This document shows, one piece after another, positions 38,785-48,115 of a stretch of DNA of 64,000 bases (positions within the stretch are counted from its first letter, which is position 1; each line of letters starts with the position of its first letter). Below the pieces are notes generated by a model. It saw only the letters and a program-made list of their open reading frames with translations, had not been told where the DNA came from and searched no databases. This DNA is from Streptomyces triculaminicus (GTDB lineage Bacteria; Actinomycetota; Actinomycetes; Streptomycetales; Streptomycetaceae), in assembly GCF_017349075.1 (NCBI RefSeq), contig NZ_JAFMOF010000001.1:1054001-1118000 (forward strand), read 5' to 3'. A program made the translations under genes and the position numbers.

Positions 38785-40260
38785 TTATTCCGCGGGTGCG
38801 GGCGCCGGCAGGGGCTCCGGAGGGTGGACGGAAAGGGGTGCCGCGATGTCCTCGAGGGAGCGGCCCTCGGCGCGTACGGCCAGGAAGGCGGCCACCACTC
38901 CGCCCACGCACATCAGCGCCGCGCCGATCGAGAAGGCCAGGACCGTGTCGCCGACGACTCCGTTCTGGGTCAGGGCGGAGAAGAGCAGGGGGCCGCTGAT
39001 GCCGCCCGCCGCCGTGCCCACCGCGTAGAAGAAGGCGATGGCCATGGCCCGGGTCTCCATCGGAAAGATCTCGGAGACCGTCAGGTACGCGCTGCTCGCG
39101 CCCGCCGAGGCGAAGAAGAGGACGACGGCCCAGCAGGCGGTGAGGGTGACGGCGTTCAGCAGGCCGGCGCCGAAGAGCCAGGCCGTGCCGAAGAGCAGGA
39201 CCCCGGCCAGCAGATAGGTCGAGGAGATCATGATGCGCCGGCCGACGGTGTCGAACAGCTTGCCGAGGAGGAGCGGGCCGAGGAAGTTGCCCACCGCTAT
39301 GACGGCGAAGTAATAGCCGGTGCGGGAGGTCGAGACGCCGAAGAAGCGGGTGAGGATGGCGCCGAAACCGAAGGTGATGGCGTTGTAGAGGAACGCCTGC
39401 CCGATGAAGAGGGCGAGTCCCAGGGCGGCCCGGCGCCGGTAGTCGGAGAAGACCGTGAGCGCGATGTCCCGGAAGCCGAAGCTCTCGCGCTGACCGATGG
39501 TGATGCTGCCCTTGGGGGGTGGCAGCTCGGTGCCCTTCTCCTTGGTGACGCGCTTCTCGATCGCCGTCACCAGCTTTTCGGCTTCGTCGGCGCGGCCGTG
39601 GATGAACAGCCAGCGCGGACTTTCCGGCACATGGCGCCGTACGAGCAGGATCACCAGCCCCAGGATGACGCCCAGCCCGAAGGTCAGCCGCCAGCCCAGG
39701 CCCTTGGGGAAGATGCTCGTGTCGAGCATGAGGATCGACAGCAGCGAGCCCGCGATGGCGCCGAGCCAGAAGCTGCCGTTGATGATCAGGTCGACCCGGC
39801 CCCGGTAGACGGCGGGGATCAGTTCGTCGATGGCGGAGTTGATGGCCGCGTACTCGCCGCCGATGCCGAAGCCCGTCATGAAGCGGAACGCGAAGAACCA
39901 CCAGGACGAGTACGAGAGCGCGGTCATCGCCGTCGCGCCCAGATAGACGGCGAGCGTGACCATGAAGAGCCTCTTGCGGCCGAAGAGGTCCGTCAGCCGG
40001 CCGAAGAAGAGCGCGCCGGAACACGCTCCCGCCACATAGAGGGCCGCGGCCAGACCGGTCACCCCGCCCGAGGTGATCGGCAGGCCGCTGCCCTGCTCGG
40101 AGAGCCGGCCGGCGATGTTCCCGACGACCGTCACCTCCAGGCCGTCCAGGATCCATACCGTGCCGAGACCGATCACCACAGTCCAGTGCCACCGGGACCA
40201 GGGAAGGCGGTCCAGGCGCCCAGGCACCGACGTGGTGATCGTTGTCGCGGTCGTCGTCAC
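38785..40260 (-). CDS. MFS transporter, sugar-porter family
   Basis: About 491 aa from the GTG at 40260. Twelve membrane helices are expected. Sugar-porter signatures are present: GRLTDLFGRKRLF, RFMTGFGIGGEYAAINSAID, PESPRWLF and, in the second half, GKLFDTVGRRIMI. It probably imports a sugar, polyol or organic acid with protons, serving the aldo/keto reductase downstream. The frame is open upstream to 40374 but reads as random. An imperfect dyad ATTCCCA...TGGGAT near 40295-40312 may be an operator. Confidence 0.87.
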   Translation of the reverse strand: MTTTATTITTSVPGRLDRLPWSRWHWTVVIGLGTVWILDGLEVTVVGNIAGRLSEQGSGLPITSGGVTGLAAALYVAGACSGALFFGRLTDLFGRKRLFMVTLAVYLGATAMTALSYSSWWFFAFRFMTGFGIGGEYAAINSAIDELIPAVYRGRVDLIINGSFWLGAIAGSLLSILMLDTSIFPKGLGWRLTFGLGVILGLVILLVRRHVPESPRWLFIHGRADEAEKLVTAIEKRVTKEKGTELPPPKGSITIGQRESFGFRDIALTVFSDYRRRAALGLALFIGQAFLYNAITFGFGAILTRFFGVSTSRTGYYFAVIAVGNFLGPLLLGKLFDTVGRRIMISSTYLLAGVLLFGTAWLFGAGLLNAVTLTACWAVVLFFASAGASSAYLTVSEIFPMETRAMAIAFFYAVGTAAGGISGPLLFSALTQNGVVGDTVLAFSIGAALMCVGGVVAAFLAVRAEGRSLEDIAAPLSVHPPEPLPAPAPAE

Positions 40261-40343
40261 ATGCTCTGATTTCCCGATCAGCAGCAGAACATTCCCACCA
40301 AATGGGATATTCGACGGCTGTAACCCAGGTGCCCCGCTACGGT

Positions 40344-40373
40344 TGCGGACCGCCGCGATCGCGGCGGTCCGCA
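40344..40373 (-). terminator. Perfect palindrome, terminator after the M23 gene
   Basis: A 30-nt perfect palindrome centred on CGATCG (40344-40373), made of TGCGGACCGCCGC and its complement. It lies ~45 bp downstream of the M23 stop and ~85 bp upstream of the MFS start. Confidence 0.6.
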
Positions 40374-40418
40374 CGGCCGCCTACGGAGCGTCCCCCGGCT
40401 TCCCATGACCGCGTCCCC

Positions 40419-41729
40419 CTACGGCTGCAGGCCCCTGCCCCGCAGCCACGACAGCGGGTCGATGGGCGAACCGCCGCCCGGCCGCACCTCGAGATGCAGA
40501 TGCGCACCGGTCACATTGCCGGTCGCCCCCACCCGCCCGATGACCGTGCCGGCGCCGACCTTGCCCGACGTCACGACCATCGACGACAGGTGGCAGTACC
40601 AGATCTGGGTGCCGTCATCGAGGGTCAGCACGATCCGGTAGCCGTACGGCCCCGCCCAGCCGGCCTGGGTGACCCTGCCGCCGCCGACCGCCTTCACCGG
40701 CGTACCGGTCGGAGCGGCGAAGTCCTCGCCGGTGTGGTTGGCGGACCACATGTCGCCGGCCTGGCCGAAGCCGGCGGTGAGGGTGTACGAGCCCAAGGGG
40801 AGGACGTACGAGCGGACGGGCGTCGTGCGGGTGGTGCCCCGGGCGGCCCGCCGGGCGCTCTCCTGGCCCCCGGCCGCCGCGCCGACGGCCTCCTGGCCCG
40901 CCTCGGCGTGCCCCGAACCGGCCTTCGGCGTCCCGGTCTGCACCGCCTGAGCGGCCTGCGCCGCCTTCTCGGCCTTCCCGGCCTGCTCCGCCTCCTGCGC
41001 CTCGTGTGTCTCCTGCGCCTTGTTCGCCTCGTGGGCCTCCGCCTTCTTCGCGGCCACCTTGCGCGTCGACTCGGCCGCCGCCCGCTCCTCGCTCTCGCGC
41101 GCCGCGTCGTCCGCGAGGCCCTGCTGGCGCTCGGCCTGCTGGAGGATGCGGGCCCGCAGCACCTCACCCGCGTCGGCGGCGCTGTGCGCGGGCTCCGGCG
41201 CGGCCTCGGCGGACTCCCCGGACGTCGAGGCCGTCGAGACCGTCGAAGCCACCGCGGCCGGCGTCACGTGCCGGGCCTGACCGCCCTCGGCCTTCTCGCC
41301 ATCGGTCATCAGCGTGCCGACGCCCGGGATCTTCTGGGCCAGCTCCGGCACGGATATCGGTGCCGCCGGCCGGTCCTGGGCGCTCGCCATGCCGCCCGCC
41401 CCCACCGCCGCGATCATGCCCACGCCCAGCACCGCACCACTGCGGGCCATCGTGCCGCCGCGCTGCTTGACGACCCGGTGTCTGCCGCGGGCCGGGGGCA
41501 CCAGCGAGTCCTCGGAGGGGTTCCACTCGCTCGCCGGCTCGCCGGCGTCGGCGTCGGCGTAGGACTGCGGACCGGCGTCGTAGCCGCCGTATCCGTCATG
41601 GCCGTCGTACGTCTCATAGGCGGCGGACGCGCCGCCGGTCGTGCCGTACGTACCTGGCGTGTCGTACGTGTCGTACGTGCCGTACCCGTCGTGCGAAGTT
41701 CCGTCCGGATCAGGCCTGTTGGACGCCAC
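40419..41729 (-). CDS. M23-family peptidoglycan endopeptidase
   Basis: Cell-wall hydrolase, ~436 aa. I chose the GTG at 41729 because AAGGAG stands 8 nt upstream. The N-terminus (~85 residues) is cytosolic and Tyr/Asp/Gly-rich. A membrane/signal segment (SGAVLGVGMIAAVGAGGMAS) follows. A long coiled coil (~residues 185-270, Ala/Glu/Lys/Gln-rich) comes next, then the LytM domain. Zinc ligands are visible as NHTGEDFAAP and HLHLEVR. It is controlled by the ydaO-type c-di-AMP riboswitch just upstream, which fits the known link between c-di-AMP and wall hydrolases in actinobacteria. Confidence 0.92.
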   Translation of the reverse strand: MASNRPDPDGTSHDGYGTYDTYDTPGTYGTTGGASAAYETYDGHDGYGGYDAGPQSYADADAGEPASEWNPSEDSLVPPARGRHRVVKQRGGTMARSGAVLGVGMIAAVGAGGMASAQDRPAAPISVPELAQKIPGVGTLMTDGEKAEGGQARHVTPAAVASTVSTASTSGESAEAAPEPAHSAADAGEVLRARILQQAERQQGLADDAARESEERAAAESTRKVAAKKAEAHEANKAQETHEAQEAEQAGKAEKAAQAAQAVQTGTPKAGSGHAEAGQEAVGAAAGGQESARRAARGTTRTTPVRSYVLPLGSYTLTAGFGQAGDMWSANHTGEDFAAPTGTPVKAVGGGRVTQAGWAGPYGYRIVLTLDDGTQIWYCHLSSMVVTSGKVGAGTVIGRVGATGNVTGAHLHLEVRPGGGSPIDPLSWLRGRGLQP

Positions 41730-41749
41730 GAGGCGCACTCCTTTCCTTC

Positions 41750-41880
41750 CGACTCGCCTACCGGGTTAGCTGACGGGTTCGGAGCAGGAAGGTCTCCTAC
41801 GGGCCGGTTCGACGGCCCGATTCACCCCAAAGGTTGATGGTTCCCCGGTTCCATCCACGGGATTCGGCGAAGGGCGCGGT
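41750..41880 (-). ncRNA. ydaO-yuaA (c-di-AMP) riboswitch
   Basis: Minus-strand leader of the M23 gene. Conserved blocks appear in the expected order: CCGGGGAACC, then GGGGTGAATC, then GTAGGAGACCTTC, and CCGAACCCGTCAGCTAACC followed by GGTAGGCGAG next to the ribosome site. These are the core of the ydaO aptamer. c-di-AMP binding usually turns such genes off. The 3' boundary abuts the Shine-Dalgarno sequence, so control may act on translation or by termination. Boundaries are approximate. Confidence 0.9.
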
Positions 41881-42017
41881 GCCGCCTCTTGCGGCGGTTG
41901 CAACGTCCGCGCTGCGTTATCGAACGTTAATAGACATGGCGGCCGGAAACCAAGCCGAAAGCGTGAATCCGCCCGCCTCTTGGGGTGAGTTCGGGATACG
42001 TCGGACGTGACCGTTCG

Positions 42018-43217
42018 TCAGCCGTTATCCGGCTGGACGCGGATCGTACGCGCCGTGCCCGGGCCGATCGCGTGGGTGACCGTGGCGGGGCGGTGACGGC
42101 CGTCGCCGCGCCGGATGGCGAGCAGGGCCATGTCGTCGTCGGTCCGGCCGCCGACGTGCCGGGCGACGTCCGCGACGAGGGTGTCCAGGAGCGAGTCGGG
42201 GTTCTTGAACTGCCTGCCGGTCAGGCGTCCCCGCGGGTCGTAGAAGGTGCCGCTCGCGTCCCGCGCCTCGCTCACCCCGTCGGTGAACAGCAGCAGGGTC
42301 GCGCCCACGGGGAACTCCCACTCCTCCACCCGGTCCGGCCACTCGCCCAGCTCCCCCATGCCGAGCGGCAGCGCGGGCACGGCGGGGCGGGCCTCGCCGA
42401 TCATGCCGTCGGGGTAGACGAGGAGCGGCGGCGGATGGCCGCGGTTGACCAGGCGCAGCGCGCCGCCGCCGTGCGGGACCTCGGCGAGCACGGCGGTGGT
42501 GAAACCCTCCGTCCGATCGATGTTTGCCCGGCGCGCGCCTTCTCTCTGCAAAGCGCGCTCCAGTCGCGCTGCGAGCCCCTCCAGCGTGCGCTCCTGCTCC
42601 GCCGCCTCGCGGAACGCGCCGATCACCACCGCGACCGCCTCCACCGCGCCGAGCCCCTTGCCCCGTACGTCCCCGACGATGACGCGTACGCCGTGCGGCG
42701 TGTCCTGCACGGCGTACAGATCGCCCCCGATGCGGGCGTCGGCCTGGGCCGCCACATAGCGGGCGGCGACGCGCAGGCCGGCGATCCGGGCCGGGGGCGC
42801 GGGGAGCACGGCACGCTGCGCGGCCTCCGCGATGCCGCGTACGGAGGCCAGCTTCCGGTCGCCGCTGTGGACGATGCGGTTGATGCCGAGGGCGAGGGCG
42901 CCGACGGTCAGCACGGTGACCACCTCGGTCACGGATTCGCCGGTCTCGGGCGCCTGATGGCCGATGCTGAGCCCCACCATCGCGGCCAGGGCCGTGAGCC
43001 CGACGAGAAGGGTGCCGCGCGGGGACAGCAGGGATGCCGCGATGAGCGGGGCCGACGCGAAGAAGGGGGCCGAGGAGTACTTGGGGGGCGTGAGAACGTC
43101 GAAGAGGATGCCGGCGGCGATGACCACGAGCGGCAGCCGGCGCGCCCGGGAGGCCTGGTGCTCCCGCGCGGAGGGCCGGTCCGCTTCGGTGCCTTCCCGC
43201 CGCCACCGCTTTCGCAC
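42018..43217 (-). CDS. Membrane-bound SpoIIE/PP2C-type phosphatase
   Basis: About 399 aa from the GTG at 43217 (GGAGAG 6 nt upstream; an alternative GTG lies at 43262). The N-terminal ~140 residues hold three to four membrane helices (LPLVVIAAGILFDVL, PLIAASLLSPRGTLLVGLTA, VVTVLTVGALALGIN). The phosphatase follows: ARIGGDLYAVQ, VIVGDVRGKGLGAVEAVA, ATLLLFTDGVSEARD and DDDMALLAIRR give the metal-binding acidic residues. It would dephosphorylate an anti-anti-sigma factor. Lone gene. Confidence 0.9.
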   Translation of the reverse strand: MRKRWRREGTEADRPSAREHQASRARRLPLVVIAAGILFDVLTPPKYSSAPFFASAPLIAASLLSPRGTLLVGLTALAAMVGLSIGHQAPETGESVTEVVTVLTVGALALGINRIVHSGDRKLASVRGIAEAAQRAVLPAPPARIAGLRVAARYVAAQADARIGGDLYAVQDTPHGVRVIVGDVRGKGLGAVEAVAVVIGAFREAAEQERTLEGLAARLERALQREGARRANIDRTEGFTTAVLAEVPHGGGALRLVNRGHPPPLLVYPDGMIGEARPAVPALPLGMGELGEWPDRVEEWEFPVGATLLLFTDGVSEARDASGTFYDPRGRLTGRQFKNPDSLLDTLVADVARHVGGRTDDDMALLAIRRGDGRHRPATVTHAIGPGTARTIRVQPDNG

Positions 43218-43496
43218 CGTGCGCTCTCCTGCCCGACTCACCGACTCGCCGCTCACCGACACGCCGTACGCGCGGCATGTCGCGCAGTACGTCGCGCAGC
43301 ACGCGCGCGTACCGAGCGATTCATGCGTTCCGGTCCACCCTCGCGGGTGTCGGGCGCTCCTGCGAGCGGGGTGCGCCGAACGAGGGTGCGACGCAGTGAA
43401 GCCGACGAGGGCGCGGCGCCGTGACAGCGCCGCGCCCTCGTCGGCTCAGGTCCGGCCGGCTTCAGGCCGGGTGCCGGGTTTCAAGCACTGCCGGTT

Positions 43497-45131
43497 TCAG
43501 CGGGAGGCGCGACCGCCGCCGGCACCGCCGCCGCTGCGGCGCGAACGGCCGCCGACCGCGTTGCCGGGGCGGGTGCCGGAGCGCCGGGAGCCGCCCTCGG
43601 AGTTGCCGCCGCCGAAGCCGCGGAAGCCGCCGCCGGAGGAGGTGGCGGAGGAGGTGCCGGAGCCGCCGCCCTCCGTGCGCGTACGGCCACGGCCGCCACG
43701 GCTGCCGCGCGAGCGGGACGGCTTGGAGGAGGCCTGCGGCTGGGCGGCGACCGGCGGCGCGATGACCACCGCGACGCCGCTGGGCTCACGGGCGCCGGTG
43801 ATGCGGGCGAGCTCCGGGTCGGAGGGGTAGGTCTTGATGACGTTCGGGGTGATCTTCGCCGTGACCATCATGCGGCTCATCTCGCGCCGCTGCTCGGGCA
43901 GGACGAAGGTGACGACCGTGCCGGACTCGCCCGCGCGGGCGGTGCGGCCGCCTCGGTGCAGGTAGTCCTTGTGGTCGGTCGGCGGGTCGATGTTCACGAC
44001 GAGGTCGAGACCGTCGATGTGGATGCCGCGCGCGGCGACGTTCGTCGCGATCAGGGCCGTGACCTGCTCGGTGCGGAACTGGTCGAGCACGCGGTTGCGC
44101 TGCGGCTGGCTCTTGCCGCCGTGCAGCGCGGCGGCGCGTACGCCCTCGGACAGCAGCTTCTTCACCAGGCGGTCGGCGCCGCGCTTGGTGTCCACGAACA
44201 TGATCACGCGGCCGGCGCGGGCGGCGACGCGGGTGACGGAGTCCTTCTTGTCCTGGTCCGTGACGTGGAACAGGTGGTGGTCCATCGTGACGACCGCGCC
44301 GACGGAGGCGTCGACGGAGTGCGTGACCGGGTCGGAGAGGAAGCGGCGCACGAGCCGGTCGACGTTGCGGTCCAGCGTCGCGCTGAACAGCATCCGCTGT
44401 CCCTGCGGGGCGACCTGGTCGAGCAGCCGGGTGACCTGCGGCAGGAAGCCCATGTCGGCCATCTGGTCGGCCTCGTCGAGGACCGTGATCGCCACGTCGC
44501 CGAGCTTGCAGTCACCGCGCTGGATGAGGTCCGCGAGGCGTCCGGGCGTCGCGACCAGCACCTCGGCGCCACGGGCCAGCGTCTGGGCCTGACGGCCGAT
44601 GGACATGCCGCCGACGACGGTGGCCATCCGGAGGTTGACGGCGGTGGCGTACGGGCTGAGCGAGTCGGTGACCTGCTGGGCCAGCTCGCGGGTGGGGACG
44701 AGGACGAGCGCGAGCGGACGGCCCGACTCGGCACGTCGTCCGGCGGTACGGGCGAGCAGCGCGAGGCCGAAGGCCAGGGTCTTGCCGGAGCCGGTGCGGC
44801 CGCGGCCGAGGACGTCCCGGCCGGCCAGCGAGTTCGGCAGGGTCGCGGCCTGGATCGGGAAGGGCTCGGTGACGCCTTCGCGGGTCAGGGTGGCGAGCAG
44901 GCCGGCGGGCATGTCGAGCTCGGCGAAGGAGTCGACCGGCGGCAGGCCCGGGGTCGTGCTGACCGGCGTCTCGAACTCGCCGCCCTGCGGCTCGACGGTC
45001 CGGCCGCGGCCGGAGGACTGGCGTCCGCCACCGTCGCCGCCGCGGCTGCGGGCGGGGCGGGACGTGCGCGGGGAGCGCTCGGAACGGTCGGGGCGCTCGG
45101 AACGAGCGGGGCGTGCGGTGGAGCGAGTCAT
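43497..45131 (-). CDS. DEAD-box RNA helicase
   Basis: ATP-dependent RNA helicase, ~544 aa, with a disordered Arg/Ser-rich N-terminus. Motifs: Q motif FPIQAAT, Walker A GRTGSGKT, PTRELAQ, DEADQMADMGF, SAT, and HRGGRTARAGESG. The tail is rich in Arg/Gly/Ser (RGSRGGRGRTR) and would bind RNA. The start at 45131 follows GGAAGG. A cold-shock gene lies directly upstream on the same strand, separated by a strong hairpin, so the helicase may be expressed partly by read-through in the cold. Confidence 0.92.
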   Translation of the reverse strand: MTRSTARPARSERPDRSERSPRTSRPARSRGGDGGGRQSSGRGRTVEPQGGEFETPVSTTPGLPPVDSFAELDMPAGLLATLTREGVTEPFPIQAATLPNSLAGRDVLGRGRTGSGKTLAFGLALLARTAGRRAESGRPLALVLVPTRELAQQVTDSLSPYATAVNLRMATVVGGMSIGRQAQTLARGAEVLVATPGRLADLIQRGDCKLGDVAITVLDEADQMADMGFLPQVTRLLDQVAPQGQRMLFSATLDRNVDRLVRRFLSDPVTHSVDASVGAVVTMDHHLFHVTDQDKKDSVTRVAARAGRVIMFVDTKRGADRLVKKLLSEGVRAAALHGGKSQPQRNRVLDQFRTEQVTALIATNVAARGIHIDGLDLVVNIDPPTDHKDYLHRGGRTARAGESGTVVTFVLPEQRREMSRMMVTAKITPNVIKTYPSDPELARITGAREPSGVAVVIAPPVAAQPQASSKPSRSRGSRGGRGRTRTEGGGSGTSSATSSGGGFRGFGGGNSEGGSRRSGTRPGNAVGGRSRRSGGGAGGGRASR

Positions 45132-45186
45132 TCGGGGGGACCTTCCCTCAATGGGGTGCCTAACCCCCTGTTCGGACGGACGCGAC

Positions 45187-45220
45187 GATGGGGCCCGCAC
45201 CCAGTGGTGCGGGCCCCATC
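45187..45220 (-). terminator. Terminator between csp and DEAD-box helicase
   Basis: The 14-bp stem GATGGGGCCCGCAC (45187-45200) pairs with 45207-45220, loop CCAGTG. It lies ~45 bp after the csp stop and ~55 bp before the helicase start. Confidence 0.8.
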
Positions 45221-45266
45221 AAAAGCGTCGGCGCGCTGCGGCGCGCTACGGCGCTGCGGGTGATCG

Positions 45267-45470
45267 TCAGATGTTGACGATGTTCTCCGCCTGCAGGCCC
45301 TTCTGGCCCTGCGTGACGTCGAAGGACACCTTCTGGCCCTCGAACAGCTCACGGAAGCCGTTGGAGGCGATGTTCGAGTAGTGGGCGAAGACGTCGGGGC
45401 CGCCGCCGTCCTGCTCGATGAAGCCGAAGCCCTTTTCCGAGTTGAACCACTTAACGGTGCCGGTCGCCAT
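45267..45470 (-). CDS. Cold-shock protein (CspA family)
   Basis: A 67-aa single-stranded nucleic acid chaperone. It has the full CSD fold with RNP1 KGFGFI and RNP2 [25 protein letters not shown] at the start, ENIVNI at the end. GGAGACAGAC precedes the ATG at 45470. The long leader and the helicase downstream are typical of cold-adaptation units. Confidence 0.96.
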   Translation of the reverse strand: MATGTVKWFNSEKGFGFIEQDGGGPDVFAHYSNIASNGFRELFEGQKVSFDVTQGQKGLQAENIVNI

Positions 45471-45601
45471 GTCTGTCTCCTTAGTGATGGGATGGGCCCC
45501 AAACCGGAAATAGACCGGCGAAACCAAAAATGCGCCTTCGGCTACATGGCCGAGGCGCACACGAGTTCATGGGTACCACAACTGCAACTCGAACGATCGT
45601 A
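45471..45601 (-). promoter_or_regulatory. csp promoter and structured 5' leader
   Basis: A -10 box TACGAT (45596-45601, minus) would give a leader of ~120 nt. Inside it GCCTCGGC...GCCGAAGGC (about 45537-45559) forms a hairpin. No consensus -35 was found. Long folded leaders are normal for csp mRNAs and control their stability. Confidence 0.5.
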
Positions 45602-45679
45602 GCACGAGGAAACCGCAGGGATGGCACGTACATGACTATCACGCCACCCCAAGCCCTCGCTCCCCACCCCCGCCCGGCC

Positions 45680-46537
45680 CTATAACTCGACGCCCTGCGC
45701 CCGGGCATGCCGGTCGGCCGCCACCTCCGCCTCCGCCTCGTCGAGATACACCTCACACACGAGCCGGCCGTCCGTCGTCATGTTGTGCTCCAGCTCCCAG
45801 AGGCTGACCTCGCCGCCGCCCTCCAGCAGGAACGCGTGCTCGTAGAACCGGCACCAGGTGGTGTCCCGCCCGGCTCCCCGGCGCCTGGGCTTGGTGATCA
45901 GCGCGATGTGATGGCCGAGCGCCCCCCGCAGCAGGTCGCGGACCACCTCACCGGGGCCGTCCGTGTTCTCCGCGCGCCGCAGCAGCCTGCGGGCGTGGTC
46001 GGGCGAGGCCTCGCAGACGTACTCCCTCCGGGGCCGCGTCGGCCCCATGGCCAGCAGCAGCTCCTCCGCCAGCCAGGCCGGCAGCTCCTCGGCCTCGCTG
46101 CCCGGCCCGATGCCCCCGCCGCCGATCCGGTCGTGCACCCGGCGCTCGGCGGCGTCGAGGGCGTCCTCGTCGGCGTACAGCTCGTACAGGAAGCACTCCT
46201 GCGGCCCGGTGTCGTGCTCCAGCTCGTACAGCAGCAGGCTGCTGCCGTCCGCCAGCAGGAAGATGTGCCGGTAGGTGTTGCACCGCAGCGGGCGGCTCTC
46301 GTCGTTGCGCTGGCGGTACGAGCGCAGCTCGGCCTGGTGCATGAGCGCCGTGCCCAGCCGCTCCAGCACCCGCTCGGCGATCTCGAAGCCGTTCTGGGCC
46401 CGTTTCAGCAGCTCCTCGACCTGCTCGGCGGGCGTCGGCTCGGACGCGCCGCCCCGCGGACCGCGTCCGGGGCCGCCCGGCTCACCGCAGCCGCCCCTGC
46501 TCTCGCCCTCGCCCCCGCCCGCTCGCGTCTGCGTCAT
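45680..46537 (-). CDS. Conserved Streptomyces hypothetical (probably DUF6227)
   Basis: About 285 aa. It contains two similar halves: YRHIFLLADGSSLLLYELEH with CFLYELYADEDA, and FYEHAFLLEGGGEVSLWELE with VCEVYLDEAEAE. It is thus an internal duplication of a ~90-residue alpha/beta unit. The N-terminal ~35 residues are Gly-rich and disordered. No catalytic motif or signal peptide is visible. The DUF number is from memory. The role is unknown. Confidence 0.65.
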   Translation of the reverse strand: MTQTRAGGGEGESRGGCGEPGGPGRGPRGGASEPTPAEQVEELLKRAQNGFEIAERVLERLGTALMHQAELRSYRQRNDESRPLRCNTYRHIFLLADGSSLLLYELEHDTGPQECFLYELYADEDALDAAERRVHDRIGGGGIGPGSEAEELPAWLAEELLLAMGPTRPRREYVCEASPDHARRLLRRAENTDGPGEVVRDLLRGALGHHIALITKPRRRGAGRDTTWCRFYEHAFLLEGGGEVSLWELEHNMTTDGRLVCEVYLDEAEAEVAADRHARAQGVEL

Positions 46538-46798
46538 GCCTGCCGACCTCCCGACCTCGCCACACCGAACCCCACCCCGCGCACTTACCGTAGCGGCGCG
46601 AACACGGCGCCGGGGCGGGGTTTTCACCAACTGGCGGCAGGCCTTGGGCGGCGGGGTGAACCACCCCGGCCGCCCTCTGACGCCACCCGGACGTCACGCG
46701 GACGCCACTCGCAGGCGCGTCCCCGAACTCCCGGCGCAGCGGGGGCCGCAGAGCGTCCGCGTCCGCGAGATCGTGCCGGCGAACACCGCCCGGGTGGC

Positions 46799-48115
46799 CT
46801 AACACGGACTCCGGTCACCCCGGCCGTCCGTACCCGCCCCCGTACCCCCGTCCGTACGCCCGCCGAGCCACCACCCCAGCAGGGCCGCCGCCGACAGCAG
46901 CAGGCCCGCGCCGACGAAGGCGGTCGCCGGGGCCGCGTCCACGGCGAACGGCAGCAGCAGGAGACCGGCCGTACCGGCCGTACGGATCGCGGTCTGATCG
47001 ACCGTGAGCAGCCGCAGCCGCTCGGCCGTGCCGAAGGCCAGGAGGCGGGCGCGCAACGTCACGGCCGTCACGGGGAAGAGCAGCCCGGAGGTCACGCAGA
47101 GCGCGATCACCGTCGTCATGGAGCCGGCGACGCCCAGCCCGGCCAGGGCCAGCCCGGACGCCGTCCAGGCGAGGCAGTACGTGGCCAGCCAGGGCCGGCG
47201 GGGCGGCAGGTGCCCGGTGAGCAGGTTGCCGCCGAGGCCGCCGGCCGCCGTGGCGGCGAGAGAGAGCCCGTAGCCGGCGGCGCCCTGGCCGAAGCGGGTG
47301 ACGAGCAGCGGGGGCAGGCCGACGGTGGAGACGGCGGCGGTGAACAGGGCCACGCCGTGCACGGCGATGGCCACGCCCACGCCCTGGTGGGCACGCAGCA
47401 GGCCCCAGGCGCGCACGACCGGCGCATGCCCGACACCGGCCGCCCCGCCCGCTCCCGTCGCGCCCTCCTCCGTCACGGGTACCACCGGCACCGGCACCTC
47501 CGGCACGGGCATCGCCGTCATGCCGGCCGACGCCATCGCGCTGCGCCGGCCGAGCCAGCCGAGCGCGGCGGCCGACACGGCGAAGGTGAAGCCGTCGATG
47601 GCGAAGAGATGGATCTCGGGTACGAGCACGAGCAGCGCCCCGACGCTCCCCTGGCCGACGACCGCCGCGACCCGCGAGGTCAGGTCGAACAGGCAACTCA
47701 CCTGCTCCACCTGGTCCGGATCCACGAGCTGGGGAATCAACGCGCCGAGATTCGGCTCGAAAACGGCGCTGAGGGAGCCGAGCAGCAGCACCAGGACGAG
47801 CATGACCAGGAAGCCGGGGAGGTCCGGCGACCACAGCATCGGGACCGCCACTGCGACCAGCGCGCGGCCGGCGTCGACCCTGGCCAGCGAGTGCCAGCAG
47901 GTGAACCGCGCCACCAGTGAACCCGCCGCGCCCAGCACGATGTACGGCAGCGACTCGACGACGCCCACCAGCCCCATCAGCGAGGACGAGCCGGTCGACT
48001 CGTAGACCACCCACATCGCGGCCAGTCCGTAGAGCCGGTCGCCCAGGACGGACAACGCCATCGACAGCCACAGCACCCGAACGGGCCTGGAGCGCAGCAG
48101 CTGCATATGCCTCAT
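46799..48115 (-). CDS. MFS transporter (macrolide-efflux-like)
   Basis: About 438 aa with ~12 hydrophobic segments. The N-terminus VRVLWLSMALSVLGDRLYGL and the loop DLTSRVAAVVGQGSVGALL are like the MefA/drug-proton-antiporter-3 group. A central cytosolic loop carries PVPEVPVPVVPV repeats, and the tail is Gly/Thr-rich. Probably an exporter, substrate unknown. No regulator is adjacent. Confidence 0.8.
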   Translation of the reverse strand: MRHMQLLRSRPVRVLWLSMALSVLGDRLYGLAAMWVVYESTGSSSLMGLVGVVESLPYIVLGAAGSLVARFTCWHSLARVDAGRALVAVAVPMLWSPDLPGFLVMLVLVLLLGSLSAVFEPNLGALIPQLVDPDQVEQVSCLFDLTSRVAAVVGQGSVGALLVLVPEIHLFAIDGFTFAVSAAALGWLGRRSAMASAGMTAMPVPEVPVPVVPVTEEGATGAGGAAGVGHAPVVRAWGLLRAHQGVGVAIAVHGVALFTAAVSTVGLPPLLVTRFGQGAAGYGLSLAATAAGGLGGNLLTGHLPPRRPWLATYCLAWTASGLALAGLGVAGSMTTVIALCVTSGLLFPVTAVTLRARLLAFGTAERLRLLTVDQTAIRTAGTAGLLLLPFAVDAAPATAFVGAGLLLSAAALLGWWLGGRTDGGTGAGTDGRGDRSPC

